In this document: piece after piece, positions 1-11,699 of the stretch
Numbering within the stretch: position 1 is the first letter of the stretch
Layout of the letters: each line of letters begins with the position of its first letter
Origin: Dipteronia dyeriana
Taxonomy: Eukaryota > Streptophyta > Magnoliopsida > Sapindales > Sapindaceae
Length of the DNA stretch: 64,000 nucleotides
NCBI GenBank assembly: GCA_032871835.1
Contig: CM065297.1
Span: 808,501-872,500, forward strand
Direction: 5' to 3'
Made by a program: the position numbers and the translations under genes
The notes under the pieces: generated by a model
What the model saw: only the letters and a program-made list of their open reading frames with translations
The model's database searches: none
What the model was told of the DNA's origin: nothing

Positions 1-2161
1 TCCCCTCAAATCCGTGAGATGAGTTCTGGACGACTCAACGAAGGGGATTTGAAAAGTTCTCCTCTAATTTTTTTTTACACTCTCGTAAATCGATAATCTT
101 CAAAACAGGTTATGTTGCTAAGATACATTTGTGGATCTATATCTGCCATTATCTTCGGGATATAGATCTGGTCACTGAGATGCCTTGGATACTTTATTGT
201 GAGATGAATTTGCACTTGGTATGGTCAAACTATGTCAAATTACCAAATGATCCTTTTAAGTGATCAGCTTATGTTTTTTTTTTTGTGGCACTTGCAGGAG
301 GTGCCGAAAGAAATATTGACACAGGAGACTTAGATATCTCCTTTAGCTTCTCTTTTCTTATAATTTTTACCTTGTATACTTCAATAATGCCCAAGTGTGC
401 ACTTCTGTGCTATATAAATTTGGTACGTGGTATAGTTTTCTTATGTAAGGCCTTCTAACTAGTATTCCTGCAATCAAAAATGTAATTTTTTTGTATAAAC
501 ATAATTGTAAATTCTTACTTGTATTTGGTTATAATAGTGTTCGATGAACTGCTGTCTCCACGAGCCTCGATTTTTTAGATCTCATTTTTTTTTTGAACTA
601 GTCATGCATTGGGATAAGTTTGGCATTTTTTTTGAAGAGGTAAAGAGCCAACAAGCCGAATGGAATAGCAACGGCGTGTCAAGTTATTCCTCCGAACTGA
701 ATAGATATGGTGAGTTGAACCGCCACAGCGAGCTGAATAGATTGGCACTTAAGATTTTGTGCTCAGGTGCTTTTAAGTCTCTTTATTCCGAGGAGGTCCT
801 AACTTTTTGATACTTCACTTGATCATTTAAGTGTCATTTTTTTTTTGCTTCGCTTGCTTTCATTATGTTCTCATTGCACGAGCACTGTTTTTCACTGCCA
901 TCAAGCTCATCTTTCTCGTCCTTTCTTCTGACTGTGCAGTATTCCATAATTCAGTACTTTTATCGTCGCACATAGAATATCCTCTAAAGGCATGTTTCGA
1001 CGATCTTTTAAAGTTTTAAGGCTCAAGATAACTTGAAAATTTCAAGGTTGAAGATCGTAAGAGGAACTTGCTTAGGGTATCTCTAAGTAACATCTTTCCT
1101 CACAAGCTGAGAAATGTGGTAGATGTTGTTGCTCTTGGGAAGGTAAGTGGTGCTCCGTGGAGATCGTGCTTCTTAGTATTCACCCCTAGGCCACTGCCAT
1201 ATATACATATTATGGCGAGTTGGGTACTCTTGTTCTGTAGGGGTTCATGTTGCTTGGAATCTACCCCATAATGCCCTCGTCATTTATAAGTTGATGTAGA
1301 TGTACAGGATAGGAAGCATGCTATAGGCACAAGTTCGCTTTTCTCTTCATTGGTCTGAGTAAACTTTCTACCCAATTTATTGGCCCGAGTAAAACAAAAA
1401 AATTTAGACGGGACATTCTGAGTGCTCGCCCTGGATCTCCCTGATCTTTTTCTCATAGGTTAGATTCTTCCTTTTAACCGATCTTTCTTATACACCAATC
1501 ATATTTTTGGCCGATCTATCTTATGGGTCGATCTTTATTTTGGCTGATCTTTCTTGTAGATTTATTTTTGACCAATCTTTCTTGTAGACCGTTTATTATA
1601 TTTAGACATTCTGGCTAATATTTCATTATTGGCTCTTTTGCAATTGCTCTCTTGCTTTTGTACTACTTGTGAATTATTCTAGAGGCTCGCCCGACTTGAT
1701 AATGATTTAGGCTCTAGCTTAAGGCAAACTGAGTGTTTACTTTTCACCTCTGGGATCCTGACCGTATTTAAATTTATACCCACCTTTGGGGTTTTTACTT
1801 GATTTTTAGCAAATCAAGGCAATCTCAAAGTGTTCGGCACAAGTTGCTCTGATCTAGCATTTGAAAGTTTCCTTACTGCTTCTACATGCACTTGGCCATT
1901 AGAGCTTTGTACTTGCACATTTTAAACTCAATAGAAAAGTAATTTAAACAGAAAGTAATTACCCATTTTCTTTTTCTAAAAGGTCGGATCACTAACAGTG
2001 TTTTCTTCACACCCAGCCAACTCTTGAGCTGACAATGATTTATTTGCACCCCACTCGTATTTTATTTTTGGCCGATATTTCTTATAGATCGGTCCCTTTT
2101 TTTTAGGACATCTAATGCATTTAGCCTGAGTTGGTTCTTCGTCCTGATTTCGACCGGTACA

Positions 2162-2163
<2 letters not shown>

Positions 2164-2210
<47 letters not shown>
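2164..2210. repeat. (TA)n microsatellite
   Basis: An uninterrupted run of alternating T and A inside the noncoding region of the Tat-like element. It explains the tyrosine/isoleucine-rich open frames seen here on the minus strand. Confidence 0.95.
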
Positions 2211-2212
<2 letters not shown>

Positions 2213-2213
<1 letters not shown>

Positions 2214-2625
2214 TGGTCAAACTGTGTTATTTGGATGATCTTTCTGATCAATTTTGTATACCTTTGATCAAGTATATTATTAAACTGATCAATTTGGCTT
2301 CAAGAGTGATGACATTGAGAATGATCAAGTATCTCATTAAGGTAATCATCTTTAGACTTATCAAGTGTCTCATTAAACTGATCAACTTTGCTTCTAGAAT
2401 GATCAAGTATCTTATTAAATTGATCATCTTTAGACTGATCAAATATCTTACTGAACTGATCAGTTTTGCTTTAAAAATGATCAAGTATCTTATTAAACTG
2501 ATCATCTTTAGACTGATCAAGTGTCTTATTAAAATGGTCAGCTTTGCTTTAAGAATGATCAAGTATCCCATTGAACAGATCTTTAGACTGATCAAGTATC
2601 TTATTAAACTAATTAGTTTTTACCC
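2213..2625. repeat. Minisatellite, about 34-bp unit with a 67-68 bp higher-order period
   Basis: About a dozen diverged copies of a unit with the core ATCAAGTATCTTATTAAACT follow one another. Alternate copies end in a CATCTTTAGA or a CAGTTTTGCTT variant, which gives a two-unit higher-order period. The 210-residue open frame across it is a by-product of the repeat. Tandem repeats in the region between pol and the 3' LTR are a known habit of Tat/Ogre elements. Confidence 0.85.
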
Positions 2626-2920
2626 AAGTGTTACATCGAGACTCACCACGTTCATACACTCAGGTCCCTGCACAAGTCACCAAGGACGTCTCTCGGTTTT
2701 ATCTGTTACAGGGGTTTGCCGAATCATTGAGGTAATGTATACCAACCAACACAACTACTCATCAAGCCAGAGTTTTTTCCCGACGGTGCCCCAAGCAGTT
2801 TTCCAGGTAACCCGGTGCCTCGGGTTTGCCTTTTTTAGCCAATAGGTGTATTTGTACCTAAATGGCTCGGCCTGCGTGCTAATTTAGCTTCTCTGCCTCT
2901 TTCAAACACTTTTCATCCGC
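2626..2920 (-). repeat. Conserved Tat post-integrase block, copy 1
   Basis: Aligns by eye with 20470-20745. Shared landmarks are TGTTACATC, TTACCACG or TCACCACG, GGGTTTGCCGAATCATT, a GGTGCCCC or GGCGCCCTGAGC segment, and GGCTGGCGTGCT or GGCCTGCGTGCT. It ties the 1-6.6 kb element to the Tat lineage element at 15.87-27.53 kb. Confidence 0.7.
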
Positions 2921-5164
2921 CCTTCACGATTTCACGGCGTCTGAGTTCTTATTGACATGTTTTTATTATCATGTCATTATCATATGTTCTTATTATCATA
3001 TGATAACCTTTTTTTTAGGCCTTTGTTGGTGAAGATTTTATCCCCTTTGGCTTTTTTGCTTTGTGTCATTGTGGACAGTCATCTTCAAGTTCATTGCACT
3101 TGCGAAAATTTCTTCCTTTTTTGTCTTCCCTTTTTTTTGTAGTGCTGGTCTTTCTCATAGACCAAGTTCTTTTTTACTATAGACGTTTATTGAGGAGCTT
3201 CTGTCTTTCTTCAAATTTCTATTTGCACCGAGATAAAACTATTTTTGTACGTATTAAGACTAAGCTCAATTTCTATGCTAAAGTTTTCATCTTGTCTTTC
3301 TCTGTTAAACATGTGAGTAACATTTGCACAACCATATAAGTTTTAATAATGCCGAACAAAAATAGTTGGATCAATGCATGTTATTAGTGACCCCGTTGTT
3401 CGGGATATTGTACTCATGAATTCTTCATGAGTGATGCTTTGTATAAAAAACACACGGTATGCATTTGGTGTGTAAAATATCTATTACGTAATAAATAATC
3501 ATACTATGACAGTGTATGCATGCATGGTCTAATATTAGGAGAAACATGCAAAGGCTATATGCGTTGCATACCATGTTAGAAGCATAATAAGAAATTTTGA
3601 TGATAAATAAGGGTGAAGAAAGTGTTTTGAAACCTTTTACCTCATCGTTATCGTTATTCGGCCTATAGTCTAGAGAATTTTGACACATCCGTTAGATGAG
3701 AAATCAAATATAGACAATAAACTGGATTTTACCTTGACTGTGTTAGTAGGTGTTTCCATCGTCAATGTAGAGTTATGATGCTCCGAATATCATCAAACAT
3801 TCCATAAAAACCTCCCACAAATTGCAACGATCCATCGAATTCCTTTTTTTTTCAATGAATGATGGCTATGAGCAATCTTTTGATCAAACCACCAAGACTT
3901 TATTGGTCTGCTGCTATTCAACTTTTCACATGTGCTGAGAGGTTATGATTGATCCATAGGTTTTTTGTCTTATACTCCAACTTCCATTCTAGTTCATTTT
4001 AAAAAAAATATATATACATATATCAGCTGATGGAGATACGATTTTTCTACAACTGCTTTGCAACTACAATCTTTTTCTTTTTATCACGTCGCCTGCTCCT
4101 TTGTTGTATATGCTACCCCCTAGCCTCCCAACAGTTGTTAAAGTAGTTTTATTCGAATAGACTACTTTTAACATCACATCCTCTTTTATTCTTCTTTTTA
4201 GATGCTTCGCTAAGTAGCCGGTCGGGGTATCTAATAGAGCAGTGGCTTGAAATATCTAGAATAGTTGGAAATATCTAGAATAGTTGGAAACTTCTGGTGA
4301 ACCGAACAGTTGTGATAAGCTGAGTGGTTCCACCAAATTGAGTAGTTACGGTGAGCCAAATAGGATGACACTCAGATTTGACTGCTTTATTCGCCAAATG
4401 TTTATAGCAGAACTTTTTCTGAGTAAACGTAGAGGGAGGCAGAAGTGATACAATCATCTTTTGGTTGCCATACGTGGTTTTGATCGACTGACTATATTGC
4501 CGCCCATTTGAGCGGTTTAGAGTCTGTGAGGTTTTTATAAATCCATTTAAGCTTCTGAATGGCTCAGCATTTAGTTGATGATTGTATTAATGTGACTTTC
4601 TGGATTCTTCATTGATATGTTAAATTCGAAAAGCCTTTAGAAAACACTTTTTCAAGTTGAATCTGATCAATCTTTCACAACTTTAAAGTCTAGTTGCTTA
4701 ACTTGTAACTCTTTCGGTTATCAGTTTACCTAATAACAGATAGCTTATTCGAATTTAGCTGGTTACAACGCTCATTGAGGTGAACTTTTGAGGTAAACAT
4801 TTTTTCAAGTGCATCTCACTTTCTTTTACCGAACTTTGTTTGCGAATTCGCTTGCTTGCGCATCTCCTGGTGATGATACAACAAAACCAACCCTCTAGCA
4901 TCCCTTTCTCAGTTTTTTTTTAGTTCAGGCTTGCAAAAGCGTCTCGGGTGTTTCATATTTTTATGCTGCAGTCGACGGGATGCTCTTGATTTCTGTGGAT
5001 GTGACCCATTGTAAAGAATCCCTTAAGCTAATCTTTGACTTCTCTTCTCGACTGATCTTTTTCATAGACCGAGCCCTTTTTTGTTTTGGTGCATGGATCT
5101 TTTCACCTATTCTAGCAAATTTTAGACCCATTTTAACGTTGTTTAGCTTTGCTCAAATCTTTTA

Positions 5165-5710
5165 ATCTTTGAGCGGTTTTTACTAACGCTCGAATCCTAT
5201 CTCTCGGCTTTGCTCGGATCTCACTTTGAGTGGATCTTACTAACGCCTAGATTCTCTCTCGACCTGGTTCGATGTTGCTTGGACCCATCTTTGAGTGGAT
5301 CTTACTAACGAATGGATCCTCTGTCGGCTTTGCTCACATCCCACTTTGAGTGGATCTTACTAACGCTCAGGTCCTATCTCTAGACTTTGCTCAGATCCGA
5401 GTTTGAACGGATCTTACTAACGCTCGGATCTTATCTCTTAACTTTGCTAGGATCCCAATTTGAACATATCTTACTAACGCTTGGATCCTTACTCGACATT
5501 GTTCAGATCCTAGTTTGAGTGGATCTAACGATCGGATCCTATCTCTCGACTTTGCTCGAATCCCAGTTTGAACAGATTTTAGTAATGCTCGGATCCTTGC
5601 TCAACTTTGTTCGGATCCCAGTTTGAGCGGATCTTACTAATGCTCGGATCCTCTCTCGGCTTTACTTGGATCCCACTCTGAGTGGATCTTACTAACACTT
5701 GAATCCTTTG
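5165..5710. repeat. Minisatellite, about 58-bp unit
   Basis: Nine to ten diverged tandem copies of a unit built around GGATCTTACTAACGCTCGGA followed by TCTCTCGACTTTGCTCGGATCCCA-type sequence. Successive TTACTAACG cores lie about 55-65 bases apart from 5179 on. It lies between the PBS side and the post-integrase block of the Tat-like element. Confidence 0.85.
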
Positions 5711-5859
5711 TTGTTGGACTAGTCGGTAACGAAGAGTCGAGTGAACTTTAGCCGAGAATCGATTTGGGTCATTTCCTCTTTTATTGGATTACAATGTTCT
5801 AAAGGTCGTCAAATATTCCTCGGAATGAATTGTGTTATGGATCATATATCCTAGGAAAG

Positions 5860-6345
5860 ATACATGCATCTAGTTTACAGTAAAATTCGCGGTTTGTGAT
5901 TTCGACATTCGTAGAGGGAGATATGCTTATTTTAGTGTTTGATAGTCAGATTAGAAATCTGTACGTGATCTATCCTCTTCAATATTACAGAAGTCACTAA
6001 CAATTGCTCAGATTTAACTAAAATGTGAACCAAATTTGCTTGAAAATATTTAGATGTCTAGTTTCCAACAGTTTTTACGGCTCATAATCTGAGTTTTGTG
6101 GAGGGAGTTATGACAGTTTAGGCACTTGATGGTCAGATCAGAAAATCCTCCGTTAGTTACTTGTTGCAGTGTTACGAGGGCCACCAAAAGTTCCATGAAC
6201 CGAACTAGGTTAGGTAAAGTATATGGTTGGAAAGCTTAAGATGTCTAGTTTCCAGCAGGTTTTACGGTTTGTAATTCCGAGTTTTGTAGAGAGAGTTATA
6301 CTCACTTTAGTACCTGAAGGTCAGAAGTTTCGTAACTTGTGACGA
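5860..6345. repeat. Diverged repeats of about 185 bp (three copies)
   Basis: Segments beginning near 5870, 6057 and 6240 each read CTAGTTT(C/A)CAGnA followed by TTTACGGTTTGTAAT-like, GAGTTTTGTAGAGAGAGTTAT-like and GGTCAGA cores. The spacing is about 185 bp. No coding potential is seen. Confidence 0.7.
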
Positions 6346-6600
6346 CTTTGGTTTTGTAAGTTGTCGGAATAGGAGAGTAATTCCTCGAACCGATTATAGG
6401 CACCTTGAAGCTTTATGAGAACTACTCTTTCAATATTCTACCTCTGAATCTTGTCGTAATGGTGCCTCATATTGTGGGTACCGTTGATGATCCACCCCTA
6501 GCGTTTCCAATGGTCGTTTGCTATGGTGTTTCAGAGTATGATCTATATCGAAAATCTCTATAGTCTATTCATAAGGGTTCCTCGAAGTCAGGTTCGCCCC

Positions 6601-6625
6601 TCCTTCTAGCGCCAATTGTTGATGG
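6601..6625 (-). promoter_or_regulatory. Primer-binding site of the Tat-like element
   Basis: Read on the minus strand, immediately after the LTR end CATCAACA comes ATTGGCGCTAGAAGGAGGG. The equivalent site of the 15.87-27.53 kb element (26821-26849) reads TTGACGCTAGAAAAAAGGGG, the same site with decay. I infer a tRNA-derived PBS from position and conservation; the tRNA was not identified. Confidence 0.7.
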
Positions 6626-6959
6626 TGATTTTTGGATCGTTGAAAATTCAACCGCCAAACATTAACACGTAGGCAGATCAAAGCTTTAACCAGTCAAGAG
6701 TTGAATAATCAAAGCCTCATTCTACGTATGGATGCAATACGATTTGTTCATATTTGAGAATATTAATGTAAACGAGTAGGAAATAAATAATAAATCAAAC
6801 ACAACACATGTTTTACGTGGTAAAACCTCAAGACGGGGAAATCACTAAAACCACTAAAACCAACCAGGTTTGACCGATTTAACCGATTAAAGCATCAAAG
6901 TTATATACTATTTGTTATATCTACTTGGTATTGATTGGAATTTGAAACCTTCAAACAAT
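6626..6959 (-). mobile_element. Partial LTR of the Tat-like element
   Basis: Starts TGTTGATGGTGATT at the PBS. It contains ACATGTTTTACGTGGTAAAACCTC, close in wording to the ACGTGGTAAAACTC segment in the LTRs at 15868 and 26850. The right end is lost where a chromovirus fragment begins near 6960, so the LTR length is unknown. Confidence 0.55.
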
Positions 6960-7333
6960 TACAAGCCCAACGGTCTTGTAATTTTACAAGACCACTGATT
7001 GCAACAACGACAATGCCGTTTGATAGTTAGTTGTGTATGGCTCTGGTCGTGAGTAGCAAAATGGTATGTGTTTGTGTTGTCGGTGTCTGTTGGGTGTTGA
7101 CTGTATGAACGTTCTCCATGTGCAAATGGGTTGACATCTGTGTCAAGATTGGGTTGATGTTGACGAACTTGCAAGGTCTGCATCTGTGTAATCAAGGTTT
7201 TCTACGAGGCATTAACTTGTTCAAAGCTAACCTCATGACGAGCGTTAATGTGATCAAAGCTAGACTCATGATGAGCCAGTATCTCGTTAACGTCATTGCG
7301 AAACTCGGCGTTGGACTTGCCACGAGTATCCAT
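6960..7333 (-). pseudogene. Chromovirus-type Ty3/gypsy gag N-terminus, fragment
   Basis: From an ATG at 7333 the minus strand reads MDTRGKSNAEFRNDVNEIL and then AHHESSFDHINARHEVSFEQ, a start typical of plant chromovirus Gag. An in-frame stop follows at about codon 42, and reading resumes as QMQTLQVRQHQPNL and onward to about 6960. The capsid core, zinc knuckle and pol are absent. The adjacent PBS at 7343-7355 fits an element start. Family assignment is from remembered motif wording, so it is moderate. Confidence 0.6.
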
Positions 7334-7342
7334 GAACCGAAC

Positions 7343-7356
7343 GCTTCTGATACCAA
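7343..7356 (-). promoter_or_regulatory. Initiator-Met-tRNA-type primer-binding site
   Basis: The minus strand reads TTGGTATCAGAAGC, the usual TGGTATCAGAGC PBS with a change, ten bases upstream of the gag ATG at 7333. An LTR fragment should therefore start to the right at about 7359 (TGATAAGTGCTTTTCC). Confidence 0.6.
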
Positions 7357-7639
7357 TTTGATAAGTGCTTTTCCGACAGGAGAAGAATTTAAGGAATAGG
7401 AGTGGATATTTGTATAACTTGATGATTTCATTCGATCAGATATCTTGGCTTTTTATAAGCCAGGTAACAAGCCATCCAATTTTTAGCAATGCAACAAACA
7501 AATACAACTCTAGAGAATTCACGAGATAATGGATAAATGATGTCTGTCAACACAACTCATTTATCATAAATTCACGACTCCACTAAGGCAATTACATATG
7601 CCAATTGTTAGCCCCAAAGGTTTCAATATCTATTTTTTA
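7357..7639 (-). mobile_element. Probable LTR fragment of the chromovirus
   Basis: Sequence outside the chromovirus PBS, beginning TGATAAGTGC on the plus strand. Its outer end could not be found and no second copy is in the window. It is assigned to the LTR by position only. Confidence 0.35.
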
Positions 7640-8576
7640 TGATAACAAATAATTGGGTTTTAGTACTAATGTTTGTATTCAATGTGATATAGCACAAATC
7701 AAGGTTCCAAATCAAAGTGGTAAGAACAAGAAGTTGCTTAATCAAGGAAGAAGCATTGGTAGGTTTTTTTTTTTTTAATTTCCCTGTACAAGATATGAAT
7801 TGATTGCTTAAGCTTGCTCAAGAGTTTAATCATCCCTAGCTAAGCTAAACAATCATGAACTTAGACCCTTGACCTCATTTAGATATCTTTGAATGGTCAG
7901 ATTTCCTTAGAAATATCAAGACCTATCAAATATTCAAATTTATAAAAGTTTTTTCTAAGGCGCGGCTCAAGCACTCAAGCCTATCCTTCGCTCAAGAGCG
8001 GATGATACATCTTGCTAATGGCTCGAACACCATTCAGCTGCAGGAAACAATCTTTGATTTTCATGTGTCTACCGGCTAGTTTCCGTCCAACCGCCCTTCA
8101 GCTGGCCATTCAGCCATCTTTGTCAGGTGCATTAAATGGACATCTTAACGGGCAAAAATCCTTGGCTATCAATTTTCACTATAAATACAAGCCCCGAACT
8201 CACATAAATGATACTCGACAACCTATTATTCATTGCTTTCAACCTTCAAGTGTTTATTAAGTGAGTTTCTTAGTTTGCTTAGCAAAATCCTTTCTACTTC
8301 TTATCTCTTGAGCTAAGCACTTGAACAATTAAATTTTCATATCTACTCTTGTGAGAGTTTCTCTTGTAACTTTACTCAAATACATCAAAATGTAACTGAG
8401 AGAAGTGAGATTCTTTACTTGTTGTAGTGAGAGACTAAGAGGAGGAGAATCTCCTAGTATGATTGGTGAAGCGAGTCACCATTGTGTAACTTGTAAAGAT
8501 TATTGATAGTGAAGAGACTCAAGCTTGGTGACGCTTGATAGAGTGGAAGTAGGCAAGGGTTGCCTATCGATCCACA
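7640..8576 (+). mobile_element. Probable 5' LTR of a copia element (copia-3)
   Basis: Ends in CCACA directly before a perfect TGGTATCAGAGC PBS. The left end is taken at TGATAACAAATAATTGG (7640) because LTRs start with TG, but this end is a guess: no second LTR exists in the window. A TATAAATAC box-like sequence lies near 8180. Confidence 0.45.
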
Positions 8577-8578
8577 AT

Positions 8579-8590
8579 TGGTATCAGAGC
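8579..8590 (+). promoter_or_regulatory. Primer-binding site of copia-3
   Basis: TGGTATCAGAGC, complementary to the 3' end of plant initiator methionine tRNA, two bases after the inferred LTR end. Confidence 0.85.
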
Positions 8591-8630
8591 TTGGTTTTCT
8601 TGATTTTATAGACTTAATTGCTTTATAGCT

Positions 8631-8756
8631 ATGGCAACCTCTAGCAACCATTATCTTAGTTAGGGAATGTCCATCCACAAGCCACCATCTTTTGATGGCA
8701 AGCATTATACTTTTTGGAAAACTAGGATGAGAATTTTCATACAATCCATAAGGTGA
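8631..8756 (+). pseudogene. copia-3 gag N-terminus, fragment
   Basis: An ATG 40 bases after the PBS opens MATSSNHYLS, a stop (8661), then GMSIHKPPSFDGKHYTFWKT and RMRIFIQSIR before a terminal TGA. The phrase PPSFDGKHYTFWKTRMRIF is the classic start of Ty1/copia Gag (UBN2/DUF4219 type). The element is cut off here: nothing retroviral follows to the right. Confidence 0.75.
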
Positions 8757-10690
8757 ATAGTTCTTAAATTATTGATTTTTTTTGTGGTGTTGCTTTCTCC
8801 TTCAATTTTTGTACTTTGAAAAATCCCTAATTTGAATTAGAACCCTTTTTTTTTTTTGGTGTGAAAAATCCCTAAATTGAATTAACCTTAACATGCATGT
8901 TCAATGTGTTGTGATATTTGTGTTGAATTTTCACTTTTCAGTTAATTTTTTGAATCCCTAATTTTTTTTTGTGTTGAAAAATCCATATTTTTTTCTTCAG
9001 TTTATGAAGCTGAATTTGATTTAGTTTCGATTTTTGTATGATGGCTCTTTTTGATTATTTGTATCAGTATTGTATTGAGCGGGATTTTTCTTTTTCTTTT
9101 TCTTATTATAATTAACATTGCAATATGATTCCCTTGTGTTTGAATTCTATTTTTTTATTTGTTGTTCATGACGGGTTTCTTTATTAAAGATGTAATTACT
9201 TTTAGTTAAATTATCATTTTGCTTTATGTGATCGTTACCGTGAAATGCAATGAACTTTGAGTTTGTTCTTCATTTTGATTGTCAATGAATCAAGTGTATT
9301 TTTAGTTGTTGTTTTGTCATCTGATTGTCAATGAGTTTGTTCTTTAAGTTGACGGACAATTTGGAAGCATTCAACTTTGTGGTGTTGTTTTGGTTCATGA
9401 CGTTTGAATCATTTGAAACTTTTGGTTCTTCACTCCCTCTATGATTTGCAGCCAAGCCACGTTTGAAACTTTAATTTTGTATAGAAATAATGTGACACAT
9501 ATGTTTGTTATAGCAATAGATTGGTAACAGGGGTAGATTCCTATTAAACCTATTTGCATTAAAATACATATTACAGCCTAATTTGAGGACCAATGGACTT
9601 TTGGTTGTAACTCCAGTTCATACATTATACATATTACAAGAACAAAAATGGGTTGTTGCAGTTTTGTTCATAGTTCCTTTCTATGCTACTGAGTCGGTAA
9701 GATTATATTCATATGATCGTATCTTCCTTCAAAGCATATTTGTGACTTGTTTTGTTTTTCATTTGCCTCCAGCTTTGATATGATAGAGAATTAGTGTTTG
9801 ATGGGTTGTTGCTAATTTTGATAAATGTTTATATATATACATACATCATGCTTGCAATAGTAATGGTTACACATTATTACAGAGGTATCATGGTTACGCA
9901 TGCTTGCATTTCAATTCCTCTGCAGTGTATCATGATCCTGTGAAAAGATGTGATGCTAATAATCAGATTGTATAGGAATAGAGTGATGATCTCTAATCCC
10001 TCATATTTGTTGAAGTGTTTGGTTTTAGTAGTGTTACATCCTAAATAATTGAATTTTGATATCTTATGATACATTTTTTTTCATTTCCTTTACCGTGGAA
10101 ACGGAACCAACCTTCTGTAAGTTTGATACAAACCAATTTTCTGTAAGTTTGATGCATATTCCTAGCTAGAGAAGGAAAAAAAAAAGTTCCTGACCTAAGC
10201 ATCAAGACAAATTTGTGTGCTTTCTAGTAAACTGTTAGTGATACTGAACAATTTTAGAATCTATGAGAAGTTTTCTTCACTAAAATTCATGTTCTTCTAA
10301 ATGCATACAAGTCAAGTGAGTGCATATATTAAATGTTAAAAACAAATTTGTTAACTAAGTAACATATATCGGTTCCCATGATTATTTGATGTTATAAACT
10401 AATAATCATTACATCTGTTTCTTTTTCTAATAATTTGCTAATTAATGTATAACTAAGTATTTTACTCTCTTGTCTGGATGATTTATAATTTAATACGTCA
10501 ATTATATATTTTAGTTCAACTTCTAAGATCTATTTGACTTTCAGTCATAAACATTATCTCACAGAAAATGTGTATGCATTTTTTGCTTCCTGGAGCATAG
10601 TTATGTTTGATATTCGATATTGTTGGGTTTATAGTTCGTGTAATGAAATTATATACAGTTTACTAGTTGCTAGCAATCTGATTGTTATGG
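8757..10690. other. AT-rich stretch without recognisable genes
   Basis: About 1.9 kb of T-rich sequence with short open frames only, such as 9583-9783 (66 codons). None shows a domain I recognise. No LTR, PBS or clear terminal inverted repeat was found. It may be intron-like or old intergenic DNA. Confidence 0.6.
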
Positions 10691-10752
10691 TTGTGTGTGT
10701 TGTTTGATGATGACAATGTTTGGTGTAGTTTGGATTCTCAATTGCATCGTGA

Positions 10753-10895
10753 ATGTTCCTAATAGAGTTTTGAAATTCCCAACCGAGTTAGGAATTCCTA
10801 ACAGCGTTGGGAATTCCCAACTGAGTTAGAAATTTCCATTGACAGCGTTGGGAATTCCCAACGTTATTGGGAATTCCTGTATTAGGAATTTTAAT
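10753..10895. repeat. Palindrome cluster A (GTTGGGAATTCCCAAC type)
   Basis: Six or so variants of a 16-bp palindrome, including AACAGCGTTGGGAATTCCC and GTTAGGAATTCCTAAC, are spaced by short C/A-rich linkers such as CGAG, CAGC and TGAG. The mirror partner is cluster D. Confidence 0.85.
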
Positions 10896-11013
10896 TTTTG
10901 ACTATCATCATTGAATCAAATATGAAATAAAGTTGTACCTCTTGAGTTGAAATGTGTTCAATAAGATGATTTGTATTTTTTAATGTTGTTTTGTTACATT
11001 TCAGGAAAAGAAA

Positions 11014-11244
11014 ATGGGAAAAGAGGTTGATTTGTTAGTAAAGGTTCCAGAACATTTCCTGGTGAAGATTAACAGCACTTCGTCAACAGTTGCCATTAAA
11101 TGCATTAAGAAAAAGTTAACGGAGGAGCAATTGACTTTATTTCGCAAGACATGCTTCGGGAAACTTTTAGAGATGCGTGAGCTGAAATTTTTTGGACAGT
11201 TTGTTCATCATCTACTCCTTAGACAAATAGCTATTTGTGTTTAA
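11014..11244 (+). pseudogene. DUF1985-like fragment (Ulp1-associated plant transposon protein)
   Basis: An open frame of 76 codons opening MGKEVDLLVKVPEHFLVKIN. From residue 35 it reads LTEEQLTLFRKTCFGKLLEM then RELKFFGQFVHHLLLRQI, the signature opening of plant DUF1985, usually found upstream of a Ulp1-type cysteine protease in Mutator-like transposons. It is preceded by a T-rich tract and CAG, so it could be an exon start. Only the first part of the domain is present, with no peptidase nearby. The first residues recur on the minus strand at about 14,940-14,975 as the mirror arm. Confidence 0.65.
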
Positions 11245-11699
11245 ATCTTTGGCGATCTCGAGTAGCCGTGTGAACAACATCATGATTTTTGCTATGTAAT
11301 TTTGATAATGTTAACATATTGTTCTGTTAATGTAACTGCATGTGGATAATGGAATTGGTATTTGACTTTGAAGCACAGATTTTCAACCACAAATTGTGCC
11401 GCTTTTAACTGTTATGATTAAAATTGTCCAATTGTTTTACACTTTTTTGATATTAAAATTGTACAAATGTTGAGATTTCCGTCTTAATAACAGTGCAGAT
11501 TTTTTTTACACTCTCTAATGTATCAAATAATACTGTCAACATTACACACGAAATATACCAATCAACTGTAATACCAGCCAATACTGAAATCAACATTACA
11601 CGACTTCCTGAAAATGAGATACATATTAAAAAATAGTTACTAATTTAACAAATTTATTTAGCAACACTCAACAACTATTTATTATATCTCTTGGGTTTC

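Larger units (their letters stand above)
1..6625 (-). mobile_element. Internal region of a Tat-like Ty3/gypsy relative without visible gag-pol (LARD-like)
   Basis: A tRNA-type primer-binding site next to an LTR at 6626 orients this element on the minus strand. A block at 2626-2920 is homologous to 20470-20745 of the Tat element further right, where it lies between integrase and the antisense ORF. In an autonomous element gag-pol would be expected between that block and the PBS. Here those 3.7 kb hold only short diverged repeats and no gag, protease, RT or integrase motif in any frame. A second diverged internal repeat is seen between about 690-755 and 4290-4365. The left end lies outside the window. 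It may be a non-autonomous large retrotransposon derivative or a deletion product; I favour the former. Confidence 0.5.

Noticed and set aside
2213..2625. Regular repeats of about 34 bp as a CRISPR array
   Set aside because: Repeats are contiguous and diverged without unique spacers, and the context is a plant retrotransposon.
2213..2845. 210-codon open frame as a protein gene
   Set aside because: Most of it is the translation of a 34-bp minisatellite whose copies happen to lack stops. It is highly repetitive and hydrophobic, with a paired long frame on the opposite strand.
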